Assembly: GCF_001880325.1 (NCBI RefSeq)
Contig: NZ_CP016312.1
Location: forward strand, 1,054,001 to 1,118,000
Reading direction: 5' to 3'
From: Thermus brockianus
GTDB taxonomy: Bacteria; Deinococcota; Deinococci; Deinococcales; Thermaceae
DNA length: 64,000 nt
Positions 51,651-60,734 of the stretch are shown one piece after another. How positions within the stretch are numbered: the first letter of the stretch is position 1; every line of letters starts with the position of its first letter. The notes beneath the pieces are model-generated. The model saw only the letters and a program-made list of their open reading frames with translations. It was not told where the DNA came from and did no database searches. The position numbers and the translations under genes are program-made.

Positions 51651-52682
51651 CCCCTTTTCGGATATTCACCTGCGTACTCACCTCACGCCACCGCCCGCAA
51701 CACCCGGGTGATGGGCAGACCCGCCTGCCCAAGAAGCTGGGCCACCACGCTCCAGGCCATCACCCAAGCTTCCACTTGCAGGGCCACCGCCTTCAGCCCC
51801 CGTACCCTCCCCACCGCCCCCACCAGCCCCATCGGCCCCTTCAGCAGACCAAAGACCGTCTCCAGCTCCCACCGCCGCCCCAAAAGCCTCCGGTACGCAC
51901 CTCTCCCCCGCCGCCGCAGGTTCAAAAGCCGCCCCCTCCCCTTTGGCCTTCCCCGTCTCCGGTTATGCCCCGTCACCAGAAGCATCCCTCGCCTCCTCGT
52001 CAACCGAAAGTTGGCTTCCCCCTCGTAGGCCGCGTCCGCCACCACCACGGGGGGCTTCTCCCCAGGAAACCTCTCCACCCCCCAGAGCATCCCCCGCCCC
52101 ACCGGGGAGTCGTGCCATGAGGCCGGGGTCACCCGTAGGGCCAGCACCTCCCCCGTGTCCAGGTCCACGAGGAGGTGGAGCTTGTACCCATAAACCCAGC
52201 CCCCATCCGAGCCCACGCCCCAAGCCGCCTCCCCATCCGACCTCTGGGCGGGGAGAAGGGTGGCGTCCATGGCCAGCACCCGCCTCCCCCGGCCCACCCG
52301 CTTCCCTCCCCGCAGGAGGGGCCAGGGTAGCTTCCGGCTCCGCTCGCTGAGGGTGGCAGAGGAGGGAACGCGCTCTAGACCGAGGCGCTTGCGGAGCCTA
52401 GGGTTGCGGGCCAGTTCCCGGCGCATGCGTTCGCTGGAGAAGCCCAGGAGGGCGCGGACCAGGTGGAAGAGAAAGAGGCTGAGGTCGGAGAAGGTCCTGG
52501 GCCTGCCGGGTTTTCTCTCCCCTTCTGGCAAGCGGGCTTGGAGCCATGCCTGGAGCAGGGGGACCAGTTCCTCCAGGGGCAGGGTAGGATGGAAGGGGGC
52601 GTCTGGTGTTCTTCCACAGCTCACCAAGCGCCCCTTTTCCTTTGGCTTGTCAAGGGGTATGCATTGAATATCCGAAAGGGGG
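51650..52682 (-). mobile_element. IS4-type insertion sequence, copy 1
   Basis: About 1033 bp. Terminal inverted repeats CCCCCTTTTCGGATATTCA (left) and TGAATATCCGAAAGGGGG (right) differ only in run length. It encodes one DDE transposase on the minus strand, reading toward perR, and is flanked by an 11-12 bp direct repeat. It lacks one base of three homopolymers relative to copy 2. Confidence 0.88.
51683..52617 (-). pseudogene. Transposase of IS copy 1 (frameshifted)
   Basis: Same 311-residue protein as in copy 2 except that CCCC (minus strand) near its N-terminus is CCC, so the start MEEHQTPPSILP runs out of frame. A longer alternative reading begins upstream (MFNIAQVLHLHTPYPLSD) but includes the IS end and flanking DNA and is not natural. 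The rest has the DDE residues intact. A sequencing error is possible. Confidence 0.75.
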
Positions 52683-52694
52683 TAGGGTGTGTGC
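52683..52694. repeat. Target-site duplication, IS copy 1 (right)
   Basis: TAGGGTGTGTGC, identical to 51639-51650. Confidence 0.75.
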
Positions 52695-52714
52695 AAATGC
52701 AACACTTGAGCGAT

Positions 52715-52723
52715 GTTAAACAA
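52715..52723. repeat. Target-site duplication, IS copy 2 (left)
   Basis: GTTAAACAA here and at 53760-53768; 8 or 9 bp depending on where the terminal G run ends. Confidence 0.65.
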
Positions 52724-53760
52724 CCCCCTTTTCGGATATTCACCTGCGTACTCACCTCACGCCACCGCCCGCAACACCCGGGTGATGGGCAGACCCGCCT
52801 GCCCAAGAAGCTGGGCCACCACGCTCCAGGCCATCACCCAAGCTTCCACTTGCAGGGCCACCGCCTTCAGCCCCCGTACCCTCCCCACCGCCCCCACCAG
52901 CCCCATCGGCCCCTTCAGCAGACCAAAGACCGTCTCCAGCTCCCACCGCCGCCCCAAAAGCCTCCGGTACGCACCTCTCCCCCGCCGCCGCAGGTTCAAA
53001 AGCCGCCCCCTCCCCTTTGGCCTTCCCCGTCTCCGGTTATGCCCCGTCACCAGAAGCATCCCTCGCCTCCTCGTCAACCGAAAGTTGGCTTCCCCCTCGT
53101 AGGCCGCGTCCGCCACCACCACGGGGGGCTTCTCCCCAGGAAACCTCTCCACCCCCCAGAGCATCCCCCGCCCCACCGGGGAGTCGTGCCATGAGGCCGG
53201 GGTCACCCGTAGGGCCAGCACCTCCCCCGTGTCCAGGTCCACGAGGAGGTGGAGCTTGTACCCATAAACCCAGCCCCCATCCGAGCCCACGCCCCAAGCC
53301 GCCTCCCCATCCGACCTCTGGGCGGGGAGAAGGGTGGCGTCCATGGCCAGCACCCGCCTCCCCCGGCCCACCCGCTTCCCTCCCCGCAGGAGGGGCCAGG
53401 GTAGCTTCCGGCTCCGCTCGCTGAGGGTGGCAGAGGAGGGAACGCGCTCTAGACCGAGGCGCTTGCGGAGCCTAGGGTTGCGGGCCAGTTCCCGGCGCAT
53501 GCGTTCGCTGGAGAAGCCCAGGAGGGCGCGGACCAGGTGGAAGAGAAAGAGGCTGAGGTCGGAGAAGGTCCTGGGCCTGCCGGGTTTTCTCTCCCCTTCT
53601 GGCAAGCGGGCTTGGAGCCATGCCTGGAGCAGGGGGACCAGTTCCTCCAGGGGCAGGGGTAGGATGGAAGGGGGCGTCTGGTGTTCTTCCACAGCTCACC
53701 AAGCGCCCCCTTTTCCTTTGGCTTGTCAAGGGGGTATGCATTGAATATCCGAAAGGGGGG
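52724..53760 (-). mobile_element. IS4-type insertion sequence, copy 2
   Basis: About 1037 bp, the same element and orientation as copy 1, 41 bp away. It starts CCCCCTTTTCGGATATTCA and ends TGAATATCCGAAAGGGGGG. It has its own, different direct repeat (GTTAAACAA), so the two were independent insertions and not a tandem duplication. Confidence 0.9.
52757..53692 (-). CDS. IS4-type DDE transposase (intact copy)
   Basis: 311 residues from GTG. DDE catalytic residues: Asp in VLAMDATLLPAQ, Asp in VVVADAAYEGEANF, Glu in the RRWELETVFGLLK motif, which has the R-x3-E-x6-K spacing of IS4/IS5 transposases. A basic stretch (RRRGRPKGRGRLLNLRRRGR) precedes the last motif. It is the only apparently intact copy of the three in the window. 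Confidence 0.9.
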   Translation of the reverse strand: MEEHQTPPSILPLPLEELVPLLQAWLQARLPEGERKPGRPRTFSDLSLFLFHLVRALLGFSSERMRRELARNPRLRKRLGLERVPSSATLSERSRKLPWPLLRGGKRVGRGRRVLAMDATLLPAQRSDGEAAWGVGSDGGWVYGYKLHLLVDLDTGEVLALRVTPASWHDSPVGRGMLWGVERFPGEKPPVVVADAAYEGEANFRLTRRRGMLLVTGHNRRRGRPKGRGRLLNLRRRGRGAYRRLLGRRWELETVFGLLKGPMGLVGAVGRVRGLKAVALQVEAWVMAWSVVAQLLGQAGLPITRVLRAVA

Positions 53761-53879
53761 TTAAACAAGTATAATCCACAACTTCCGCCCCAAAGGCGCT
53801 TCTTCTGGAGGAACTTTTGCCAAGCTTCTCCTTCTTATTTTGAGAGGGTTCTGGCTAAACCGCAAGCGCCCAGCCGGGG

Positions 53880-53885
53880 TATAAT
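53880..53885 (+). promoter_or_regulatory. -10 (TATAAT) for the ftsB-like gene
   Basis: Consensus TATAAT, 9 nt before TTG at 53895. A second TATAAT at 53770-53775 lies just outside the IS2 end and may fire rightward too. Confidence 0.5.
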
Positions 53886-53894
53886 GGGGCCACC

Positions 53895-54158
53895 TTGGAG
53901 CGGCCCGTCTACCGCATCCTGCACCTGGTCTTCGCCCTGGGGGTGGCCCATGCCCTTTTCCTTTTGGGCCAGGAGGGGGTGCGGGCCTACCGCTTGGCGG
54001 GGGAAAGGGCTAGGCTAGAGGAGGCCATCGCCCGGGCCGAGGCCCGGGTGGCCGAGCTTAGGACCCAGGTGGCGGCGGCCCAGGACCCCGCCCACCTCGA
54101 GGCCCTAGCCCGCAGGCTCGGCCTGGTGCGCCCGGAGGAGACGCTAAGGAGGCGATGA
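53895..54158 (+). CDS. FtsB/DivIC-like septum formation initiator
   Basis: 87 residues from TTG: a short cytoplasmic start, one membrane helix (RILHLVFALGVAHALFLLGQ), then a coiled coil (ARLEEAIARAEARVAELRTQ) and the ARRLGLVRPEE motif typical of FtsB/DivIC proteins of the divisome. The stop overlaps the next start (ATGA). Two IS elements sit 120 bp upstream, but the promoter is intact. Confidence 0.82.
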   Translation: MERPVYRILHLVFALGVAHALFLLGQEGVRAYRLAGERARLEEAIARAEARVAELRTQVAAAQDPAHLEALARRLGLVRPEETLRRR

Positions 54159-54412
54159 GGGAAGACCCAGCCCACCTGCTTTTGGAGGACGAGGCCCTGA
54201 CCGATGGCCTCACGGACGAGGAGGCAGAGACCCTGCTCTCCTGGCTCTTGGATCTGGCTCAGGAGGCGAGCCCTGCCCAGCTGGCCCATCTCCGGCGGCT
54301 TGGGCACGAGATCACCCGCCTTTCCCGGGACTACGGCGTACCCGTGGAGGAGCTCATCGGCCTGGTGGAGCTGAGCTGGGGGGAAGGCGAACCCCCCGGC
54401 CTCCAGGCCTAA
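54155..54412 (+). CDS. Small acidic helical protein, unknown function
   Basis: 85 residues, very Leu/Glu-rich, almost wholly helical (DEEAETLLSWLLDLAQEASP, LAHLRRLGHEITRLSRDYGV, PVEELIGLVEL). No family recognised. It is translationally coupled to the ftsB-like gene and ends 4 bp into the convergent lysR gene. A division-related role is only guessed from position. Confidence 0.6.
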   Translation: MREDPAHLLLEDEALTDGLTDEEAETLLSWLLDLAQEASPAQLAHLRRLGHEITRLSRDYGVPVEELIGLVELSWGEGEPPGLQA

Positions 54413-55266
54413 AGGACCAGGGCTTTTAGGAGTTCCCGCACCTCCTCCAAGCGGGGCGGGGGTGGGTTTTTGCGGTAGATGAGGGAAACCTGGAGGGACG
54501 CCTCCTCGGCCAAGGGTTTGAGCACCGTCCCGGGGTGGGGAAAGATGCGGTAAGGGGCCAGGGTGAGGTAGACCCCTACCCCGGCGGCCACCAGGCTCAC
54601 CGCCTGGGGAAAACGGGCCACCTCCCGGGCCACCTTGGGGGTAAACCCTGCCCGGCGGAACACCGCCATAAAGGCCTCGTGCAGGGGGGGAAGGGCCTCT
54701 TTGGGAAGGAGCAAGAAGGGTTCCTCCTTCAAGGCGGCCAGGGGTACCCGCTCCTTGGCGGCCAGGGGATGGCTTTCCGGGAGGAGGACCACGATGGGGA
54801 CCTTCAAGAGGGGCTCCTCCCCGATGGCCGGGTCCTCCACCCGGAGCCCGGCCAGGCCGTAGTCCAGCCGCCCCTCCTTCAGGGCCTTCACCTGCTCGGG
54901 GGTGTGCATCTCCAGGACCTCCACCGCCTGGCCCAGCCCCCGGCGTAGGTGGTCTAGAAGGGGCATGAGGTCGGGGAGGAGGTTTTCCGGTACCCCGAAG
55001 CGGAGGGTTGGCCAACCCGCCCGGCGCACCTTTTCCTTGAGCGCCTCCACCTCGAGGAGGAGGCGGCCTCCTTCCTCCTTGAGCACCTCCCCCGCCGGGG
55101 TGAGGCGGAAGGGTTTCCTTTCCAGGAGCCGCACCCCCAGTTCCCGTTCCAGGGCCTGGATCTGCTGGGAGAGGGCGGGCTGGGAGAGGTAGGCCCGCTC
55201 CGCCGCCTTGTGGAAATTCCCCTCTTCCGCCAACAAGAGGAAGAGCCTTAGGCGGCGCAGGTTCAT
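54409..55266 (-). CDS. LysR family transcriptional regulator
   Basis: 285 residues: N-terminal helix-turn-helix (FHKAAERAYLSQPALSQQIQ) and an effector-binding domain of periplasmic-binding-protein fold. Divergent from aceE with 114 bp between. A T-N11-A palindrome overlaps its start, so it probably regulates itself and perhaps aceEF. The effector is unknown. Confidence 0.92.
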   Translation of the reverse strand: MNLRRLRLFLLLAEEGNFHKAAERAYLSQPALSQQIQALERELGVRLLERKPFRLTPAGEVLKEEGGRLLLEVEALKEKVRRAGWPTLRFGVPENLLPDLMPLLDHLRRGLGQAVEVLEMHTPEQVKALKEGRLDYGLAGLRVEDPAIGEEPLLKVPIVVLLPESHPLAAKERVPLAALKEEPFLLLPKEALPPLHEAFMAVFRRAGFTPKVAREVARFPQAVSLVAAGVGVYLTLAPYRIFPHPGTVLKPLAEEASLQVSLIYRKNPPPPRLEEVRELLKALVL

Positions 55267-55284
55267 GATAAGAAAAGTTTATCA
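55266..55284. promoter_or_regulatory. LysR-type operator (T-N11-A)
   Basis: TGATAA-N7-TTATCA, containing T-N11-A (55269-55281). It begins at the A of the lysR start codon (the base at 55266), the usual place for LysR autoregulation. Confidence 0.5.
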
Positions 55285-55326
55285 CCTTGCCCTGAACCTT
55301 TCTATTGGACATCCGGTTCCCTTTGC

Positions 55327-55339
55327 CCCAGACTGGGGA
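55327..55339. promoter_or_regulatory. CCCCAG-A-CTGGGG palindrome upstream of aceE
   Basis: 13-bp inverted repeat, 41 bp before the aceE start. It may be a second operator or a leader hairpin. Confidence 0.35.
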
Positions 55340-55380
55340 ATGAGTCGGTGTAGTGTAGTTGGCCGCCAAAGGGGGGAAGC

Positions 55381-58098
55381 ATGACGGAGCGCGCGCTAAA
55401 GGAAGCCTGGATGGCCCTATCCCCGGAGGAGCGGGCCCGCTTCCTGGAGGTGGAGAACCGGGAGTGGGTGGAGTCCTTGGAGTACGTCCTCCAGGTGGAG
55501 GGGTTTGAGCGGGTGGAGGAGCTTTTGCGCCTTTTGGACGAGTACCTTTACCTACAGGGGTACTTCCCGCAAAACCGCCTTTCCACCCCCTACCTGAACA
55601 CCATCCCCAAGGAGAAGGAGCCCCCTTACCCGGGGGATATGGAACTGGAACGGCGCATCGCCAACATCCTCCGCTGGAATGCCGCCATGATGGTTGTGCG
55701 GGCCAACCAGAAGGCGGACGGCATCGGGGGGCACATCTCCACCTACGCCTCCATCGCCGAGCTTTTTGAGGTGGGCTTCAACCACTTCTTCCGGGGTCCG
55801 GAGGCGGGGTTGGACCGGGACCTGGTCTTCTTCCAGGGGCACGCTTCCCCCGGGATTTACGCCCGGGCCTTTCTGGAGGGGAGGCTTAGCGAGGCGGAGC
55901 TGGAGAACTTCCGGCGGGAGGTCCACCCCCCGGTGCCCGGGGGACGGGGGCTTTCCAGCTACCCCCATCCCTGGCTCATGCCGGATTTCTGGGAGTTCCC
56001 CACGGTTTCCATGGGCCTGGGACCCATCCAGGCCATCTACCAGGCCCGCTTCATGCGCTACCTCGAGGACCGCGGCCTCAAGCCCAAAAGCTCCGCCAAG
56101 GTCTGGGCCTTCCTGGGGGATGGGGAGCACGACGAGCCCGAGACCGTGGGGGCCTTGCACCTCGCCGCCCGGGAGAACCTGGACAACCTGATCTTCGTGG
56201 TGAACTGCAACCTCCAGCGCCTGGACGGGCCCGTGCGGGGCAACTCCAAGATCATCCAGGAGCTGGAAAGGCTTTACCGGGGGGCGGGCTGGCGGGTGAT
56301 CAAGATCGTCTGGGGCTCCGCCTGGGATGCCCTCATCGCCAAGGACAAGGAGGGCCACCTCCTCCGCCGCTTTGAGGCCTTGGTGGACGGGGAGAGCCAG
56401 CGCTACGCCGCCTTTGGCGGCAAGGAGCTGAGGGAGCGCTTCTTCAACACCCCCGAGCTCAAGAGGCTCATTGAGGGGATGACGGACGAGGAGCTCACCG
56501 AGCTCACCCGTAGCCGGGGTGGGCACGACCTGAAGAAGATCTACGCCGCCTACAAGGCGGCGGTGGAGCACAAGGGAAGCCCCGTGGTCATCCTGGCCCG
56601 CACCATCAAGGGCTACGGCATGGGGCCCACGGCCATGGCCAAGAACGTGGCCCACCAGGTGAAGAAGCTCACGGAGGAGGACCTTAAGGAGGCCAGGGCT
56701 TTCCTGGGCATCCCCATACCGGAGGAGAAGCTCAAGGACCTCCCCTACTACCACCCCGGGGAGGACTCCCCCGAGGTGCGCTACCTGAAGGAGAGGCGGA
56801 TGGCCTTAGGCGGCTTCCTCCCCGAAAGGCGGGTGCGCTTTCAGGGGGGCCTCGAGGTGCCGGGGGAGGACTTCTTCCTTGAGTTCTACGAGGGCTCTGG
56901 GGGACGGGAGATCTCCACCACCATGGCCTTCGTGCGCATCCTGGCCAAGCTCCTCCGCCACCCCACCCTCGGCAAGCTCATCGTGCCCATCGTCCCCGAC
57001 GAGGCCCGCACCTTTGGCATGGAGGCTCTAATCGCCCAGGTGGGCGTCTACTCCCCTCAGGGGCAGCTCTACATCCCCGTGGACGCCGGTACCCTCACCG
57101 CCTACAAGGAGAGCAAGGAGGGCCAGATCCTGGAGGAGGGGATCACCGAGGCTGGGGCCATGGCCGACTTCATCGCCGCCGGCACCGCCTACGCCCACTG
57201 GGGCATCCCCACCATCCCCTTCCTCATCACCTACTCCATGTTCGGCCTGCAACGGATTGGGGACCTGGTCTGGGCCGCTGCCGACCAGCGCACGCGGGGC
57301 TTCCTCCTCGGGGCCACCGCCGGGCGCACCACGCTTCTTGGGGAGGGGCTGCAACACCAGGACGGCCAAAGCCATATCTACGCCCTGGCCGCTCCCAACC
57401 TCCTGGCCTACGACCCCGCCTTCGCCTACGAGTTCGCCGTGATCCTGGAGGACGGGCTTACGCGCATGTACGGGAAAGGGGAGGACGTCTTCTACTACAT
57501 CACCATAGAGAACGAGAACTACGTCCACCCCCCCATGCCCGAGCCCCGGGAGCAGGTGAAGGAGGGGATCCTCAAGGGCCTTTACCTTTTCCGGAAAGGG
57601 GAAGGGAAGGGCCCTAGGGTGCAGCTGTGGGGCGCAGGGCCCATCCTGCCCGAAACTATCCGCGCCCAGGAGCTCCTCGCCCAATACGGCGTGGTGGCGG
57701 ACGTCTGGAGCGCCACCAGCTACAAGGCCCTGTACTACGACGCCATAGAGGCGGAAAGGGAGAGGCGGCTTCTCGGCAAGGCGCGGAAGCCCTACGTGAA
57801 GGCGGTCCTGGAGGGGCACGAGGGCCCGGTGGTGGCGGCCACGGATTACCTGAAGGCCCTGCCTAACCTGGTGCGGGACTACGTGGACCGGCCCTTCTGC
57901 GCCCTGGGCACCGACGGTTTCGGCCGCTCGGACACCCGGGAGGCCCTCCGGGACTTCTTTGAGGTGGACGCAAGGCATATCGCCTACGCCGCCCTTGCCC
58001 TCCTCCAGGAGGAGGGCAAGGTGGGGGCCGAGGTCTTGGAAAAGGCGCGGGCGGAGCTAGGCCTTAAGCTAGAGGAAGTGCCGCCCCACAGGCGCTAG
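55381..58098 (+). CDS. aceE: Pyruvate dehydrogenase E1 component (homodimeric type)
   Basis: Thiamine-diphosphate enzyme decarboxylating pyruvate and reductively acetylating the E2 lipoyl group. 905 residues. The TPP motif begins [20 protein letters not shown] (near residue 245) and closes with FVVNCN. It is the AceE single-chain type, not PdhA/PdhB. GGGGAAGC precedes ATG at 55381. Operon with aceF; E3 is not in the window. Confidence 0.96.
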   Translation: MTERALKEAWMALSPEERARFLEVENREWVESLEYVLQVEGFERVEELLRLLDEYLYLQGYFPQNRLSTPYLNTIPKEKEPPYPGDMELERRIANILRWNAAMMVVRANQKADGIGGHISTYASIAELFEVGFNHFFRGPEAGLDRDLVFFQGHASPGIYARAFLEGRLSEAELENFRREVHPPVPGGRGLSSYPHPWLMPDFWEFPTVSMGLGPIQAIYQARFMRYLEDRGLKPKSSAKVWAFLGDGEHDEPETVGALHLAARENLDNLIFVVNCNLQRLDGPVRGNSKIIQELERLYRGAGWRVIKIVWGSAWDALIAKDKEGHLLRRFEALVDGESQRYAAFGGKELRERFFNTPELKRLIEGMTDEELTELTRSRGGHDLKKIYAAYKAAVEHKGSPVVILARTIKGYGMGPTAMAKNVAHQVKKLTEEDLKEARAFLGIPIPEEKLKDLPYYHPGEDSPEVRYLKERRMALGGFLPERRVRFQGGLEVPGEDFFLEFYEGSGGREISTTMAFVRILAKLLRHPTLGKLIVPIVPDEARTFGMEALIAQVGVYSPQGQLYIPVDAGTLTAYKESKEGQILEEGITEAGAMADFIAAGTAYAHWGIPTIPFLITYSMFGLQRIGDLVWAAADQRTRGFLLGATAGRTTLLGEGLQHQDGQSHIYALAAPNLLAYDPAFAYEFAVILEDGLTRMYGKGEDVFYYITIENENYVHPPMPEPREQVKEGILKGLYLFRKGEGKGPRVQLWGAGPILPETIRAQELLAQYGVVADVWSATSYKALYYDAIEAERERRLLGKARKPYVKAVLEGHEGPVVAATDYLKALPNLVRDYVDRPFCALGTDGFGRSDTREALRDFFEVDARHIAYAALALLQEEGKVGAEVLEKARAELGLKLEEVPPHRR

Positions 58099-58108
58099 GA
58101 GGCGAGGC

Positions 58109-59377
58109 ATGGAACTTAGGCTTCCCCAGTTGGGCGATAACGTGAGCGCGGCCACGGTGGTGGGGGTCCTGGTCAAGGAAGGGGACCAGGTGGCCCCCGG
58201 CCAGCCGGTCTTGGAGCTGGAGACCGATAAGGCGGTGATGGAGGTGCCTGCGGAGGCGGGCGGGGTGGTGAAGCGGGTTTTGGTCAAGGTGGGGGACGAG
58301 GTGCGCCCGGGCCAGCCCTTCTTGGAGCTTGCCGGGGAAGGCGAGGCCCAAGCCGGGGCGGAGCCGCCCGCTAAGGAACCCGAGGGGGCACCCTCCGCTT
58401 CCCCCAAGCCCCAAGCCCCGGAGGCCCCTTCCCCGGGGGTGCCCAGGCTGCAGGAGGCCTTCCCTTCGGAGGAGCGCCGTCTCATCCCCGCTGCTCCTTC
58501 CATAAGGCGGCTTGCCCGGGAGCTAGGGGTGGACCTTTTGCGGGTGCGGGGGACGGGCCTTGCCGGGCGCATCACGGAGGAGGACGTGCGCCGGGCGGCG
58601 GGGCTTGTGGAGGCGCCCGCGGAGGTGCTCCCCACCCCACCTACCCCCAAGCTGCCCGATTTCGCCAAGTGGGGCCCGGTGCGCACCGAGCCCATGAGCG
58701 GGGTGCGCAAGGCCACCCTAAGGGCCATGGCCCAGGCCTGGGCCCAGGTGCCCATGGTCACCCACTTTGACGAGGCGGACATCACCGAGTTGGAGGCTTT
58801 GCGCAAGCGCTACGCCAAGAAGGCGGAGGAAAGGGGTTTCCGCCTCACCCTCACCGCCTTCCTCCTCAAGGCCTTGGCCCTCACCTTGAAGGCCTTCCCC
58901 AAGTTCAACGCCTCCATAGATGCGGAAAAGGCCGAGGTCATCTACAAGGACTACGTGCACATCGGCGTGGCCGTGGACACCTCCCACGGCCTCCTGGTCC
59001 CGGTAATCCGGGACGTGGACCAGAAGGGGGTTTTGCGCCTGGCCCGGGAGCTTCAGGAGGTTTCCGAAAGGGCGAGGGAGCGCAAGCTCGCCCCCGAGGA
59101 GATGCAAGGGGGTACCTTTAGCCTCTCCAACCTGGGCGGGATCGGCGGGGTGGGTTTCACCCCCATCGTCAACTGGCCCGAGGTGGCCATCCTAGGGGTT
59201 TCCCGCTCCCAGATGAAGCCCGTTTGGGATGCGGAGAAGGAGGCCTTCGTGCCGCGGCTCTATATGCCCTTTAGCCTTACCTACGACCACCGCCTCATTG
59301 ACGGGGCGGAGGCCGCCCGCTTCTGCCGCCACCTGGCCGGGCTATTGGAGGACCCCTTGGGCCTCGCCCTGGAGTAG
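58109..59377 (+). CDS. aceF: Dihydrolipoyl acetyltransferase, PDH E2
   Basis: Forms the PDH core and transfers acetyl to CoA. 422 residues: one lipoyl domain with the lipoylated Lys41 in ELETDKAVMEVP, an Ala/Pro linker (residues 80-115), an E1/E3-binding domain (IRRLARELGVDLLRVRGTG) and the catalytic domain ending in the active-site DHRLIDGAEAARF. Only one lipoyl domain, against three in E. coli. Starts 10 bp after aceE. Confidence 0.96.
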   Translation: MELRLPQLGDNVSAATVVGVLVKEGDQVAPGQPVLELETDKAVMEVPAEAGGVVKRVLVKVGDEVRPGQPFLELAGEGEAQAGAEPPAKEPEGAPSASPKPQAPEAPSPGVPRLQEAFPSEERRLIPAAPSIRRLARELGVDLLRVRGTGLAGRITEEDVRRAAGLVEAPAEVLPTPPTPKLPDFAKWGPVRTEPMSGVRKATLRAMAQAWAQVPMVTHFDEADITELEALRKRYAKKAEERGFRLTLTAFLLKALALTLKAFPKFNASIDAEKAEVIYKDYVHIGVAVDTSHGLLVPVIRDVDQKGVLRLARELQEVSERARERKLAPEEMQGGTFSLSNLGGIGGVGFTPIVNWPEVAILGVSRSQMKPVWDAEKEAFVPRLYMPFSLTYDHRLIDGAEAARFCRHLAGLLEDPLGLALE

Positions 59378-59387
59378 GCCTTCCGTG

Positions 59388-59393
59388 TAGTAT
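59388..59393 (+). promoter_or_regulatory. -10-like (TAGTAT) for hemC
   Basis: TAGTAT, 8 nt before ATG at 59402; no Shine-Dalgarno, so hemC may be leaderless as well as read through from aceF. Confidence 0.35.
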
Positions 59394-59401
59394 GGGAAAG
59401 T

Positions 59402-60313
59402 ATGCGCGTCATCGTGGTGGGAACCCGGGGCAGCGCCCTCGCCCTGGCCCAGACCCGGTGGGTGGTGGAGCGCCTCAAGGAGAGCTGGCCCGAGGCGGAG
59501 TTTAAGGTCAAGACGGTGAAGACCCGGGGGGACCAGGGGGCGGACCCTAGGGAGCAGGCCATCTTCGTCAAGGAGCTTCAGGAGGCCCTGCTCTCCCGGG
59601 AGATTGACATCGCCGTGCACTCCCTCAAGGACCTGCCCACGGAGGAGCCCCCAGGACTCAAGATCGCCGCCATTCCCCGGCGGCAGGACCCCCGGGACGT
59701 CTTCCTGGGCAGGGCCTACAAGCGCCTGGAGGACCTGCCCCAAGGGGCGGTGGTGGGCACGAGCTCCGTGCGCCGCAAGGCGCAACTTCTCGCCCACCGG
59801 CCGGATTTGTTGGTGAGGGAGCTGAGGGGGAACGTGGACACCCGCTTGGCCGCCCTAGGCAACGGGGAGTACGACGGCATCGTCCTGGCGGCGGCGGGGC
59901 TTTTGCGGCTGGACCTCAGGAACCGCATTGACCAGTTCCTGGAGCCCGAGGTGATGCTCCCTGCCCCGGGCCAGGGGGCCTTGGCCCTGGAGGTGCGGCA
60001 GGGGGATGACCTGGCGGAGGAGCTCTGCTACGCCCTCCACCACCACCCCTCCCACGACCGGGTGCGGGCGGAGAGGGCCTTCCTCAAGGGCCTTGGGGCG
60101 GGTTGCCTGGCCCCTGTGGGGGCCTTGGCCCAGGTGGCGGAGGACGGCACATTGGTGTTGGAAGGCGGGCTCTTCTCCCCCGATGGCAAGAGCTTCATCC
60201 GGGCGGAGATTGAGGGGGACGCCTCGGAGGCGGAGGAGCTGGGACTGGAGCTCGCCCAAGACGTCCTGGAACAGGGGGGGCGGGAGATCCTCGCCCAAAC
60301 CCGAGCGGTTTAG
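59402..60313 (+). CDS. hemC: Porphobilinogen deaminase (hydroxymethylbilane synthase)
   Basis: Joins four porphobilinogens to hydroxymethylbilane in haem, sirohaem and corrinoid synthesis. 303 residues: [14 protein letters not shown] at the start, [21 protein letters not shown], and the dipyrromethane-cofactor Cys in [14 protein letters not shown]. No other hem genes are adjacent. Confidence 0.96.
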   Translation: MRVIVVGTRGSALALAQTRWVVERLKESWPEAEFKVKTVKTRGDQGADPREQAIFVKELQEALLSREIDIAVHSLKDLPTEEPPGLKIAAIPRRQDPRDVFLGRAYKRLEDLPQGAVVGTSSVRRKAQLLAHRPDLLVRELRGNVDTRLAALGNGEYDGIVLAAAGLLRLDLRNRIDQFLEPEVMLPAPGQGALALEVRQGDDLAEELCYALHHHPSHDRVRAERAFLKGLGAGCLAPVGALAQVAEDGTLVLEGGLFSPDGKSFIRAEIEGDASEAEELGLELAQDVLEQGGREILAQTRAV

Positions 60314-60325
60314 TGGGGTTTGGGG

Positions 60326-60331
60326 TATAGT
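60326..60331 (+). promoter_or_regulatory. -10 (TATAGT) for the second Fur-family gene
   Basis: TATAGT, 7 nt before ATG at 60339; leaderless spacing. Confidence 0.5.
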
Positions 60332-60338
60332 GGGGCTG

Positions 60339-60734
60339 ATGGCGCTGAAGCGTCTGACCCGCCAGCGCAAGGCCATCCTGGAGGTGGTGCAAAAGGCCCA
60401 CCACCACCCGGACGCCGCCTGGATCTACCAGGAGGTGCGCAAGGTGGTGCCCAAGGTGAGCCTGGGCACGGTGTACCGCACCCTCGAGGCCCTGGTGGCG
60501 GAGGGGTATCTGGTGCCCATCACCAAGGCGGGGGAGGCCACCCGGTACGACGCCAACCTCCACCCCCACCTGCACCTCATCTGCGAGGCCTGTGGGGCCA
60601 TCGTGGACCTGGAGGTGGCGCTTCCCGATTTGGTGACCTTGGCCCAGGAGGCCCACCCCGGGGTGGAGGTGCGGGCGGCCGAGGTGGCCTTTAGGGGGCT
60701 CTGCCCCACTTGCAAGGCGGCCCCCAGGGGCTAG
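60339..60734 (+). CDS. Fur family transcriptional regulator
   Basis: 131 residues: LTRQRKAILEVVQKAHHHPD and VSLGTVYRTLEALVAEGYLV (winged helix), the metal segment NLHPHLHLICEACGAIVDLE and a second CPTC pair. Shorter at the N-terminus than the perR product. It could sense iron, zinc or peroxide; the motifs do not decide. It is directly followed by folC with no gap. Confidence 0.9.
   Translation: MALKRLTRQRKAILEVVQKAHHHPDAAWIYQEVRKVVPKVSLGTVYRTLEALVAEGYLVPITKAGEATRYDANLHPHLHLICEACGAIVDLEVALPDLVTLAQEAHPGVEVRAAEVAFRGLCPTCKAAPRG

Noticed and set aside
51683-52723. 346-residue transposase in IS copy 1 starting MFNIAQV
   Set aside because: That start lies in flanking DNA outside the inverted repeat; the intact copy 2 shows the natural start is MEEHQTPPSILP.
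51650-53760. Composite transposon made of IS copies 1 and 2
   Set aside because: Only 41 bp with no gene lie between them, and each copy has its own direct repeat.
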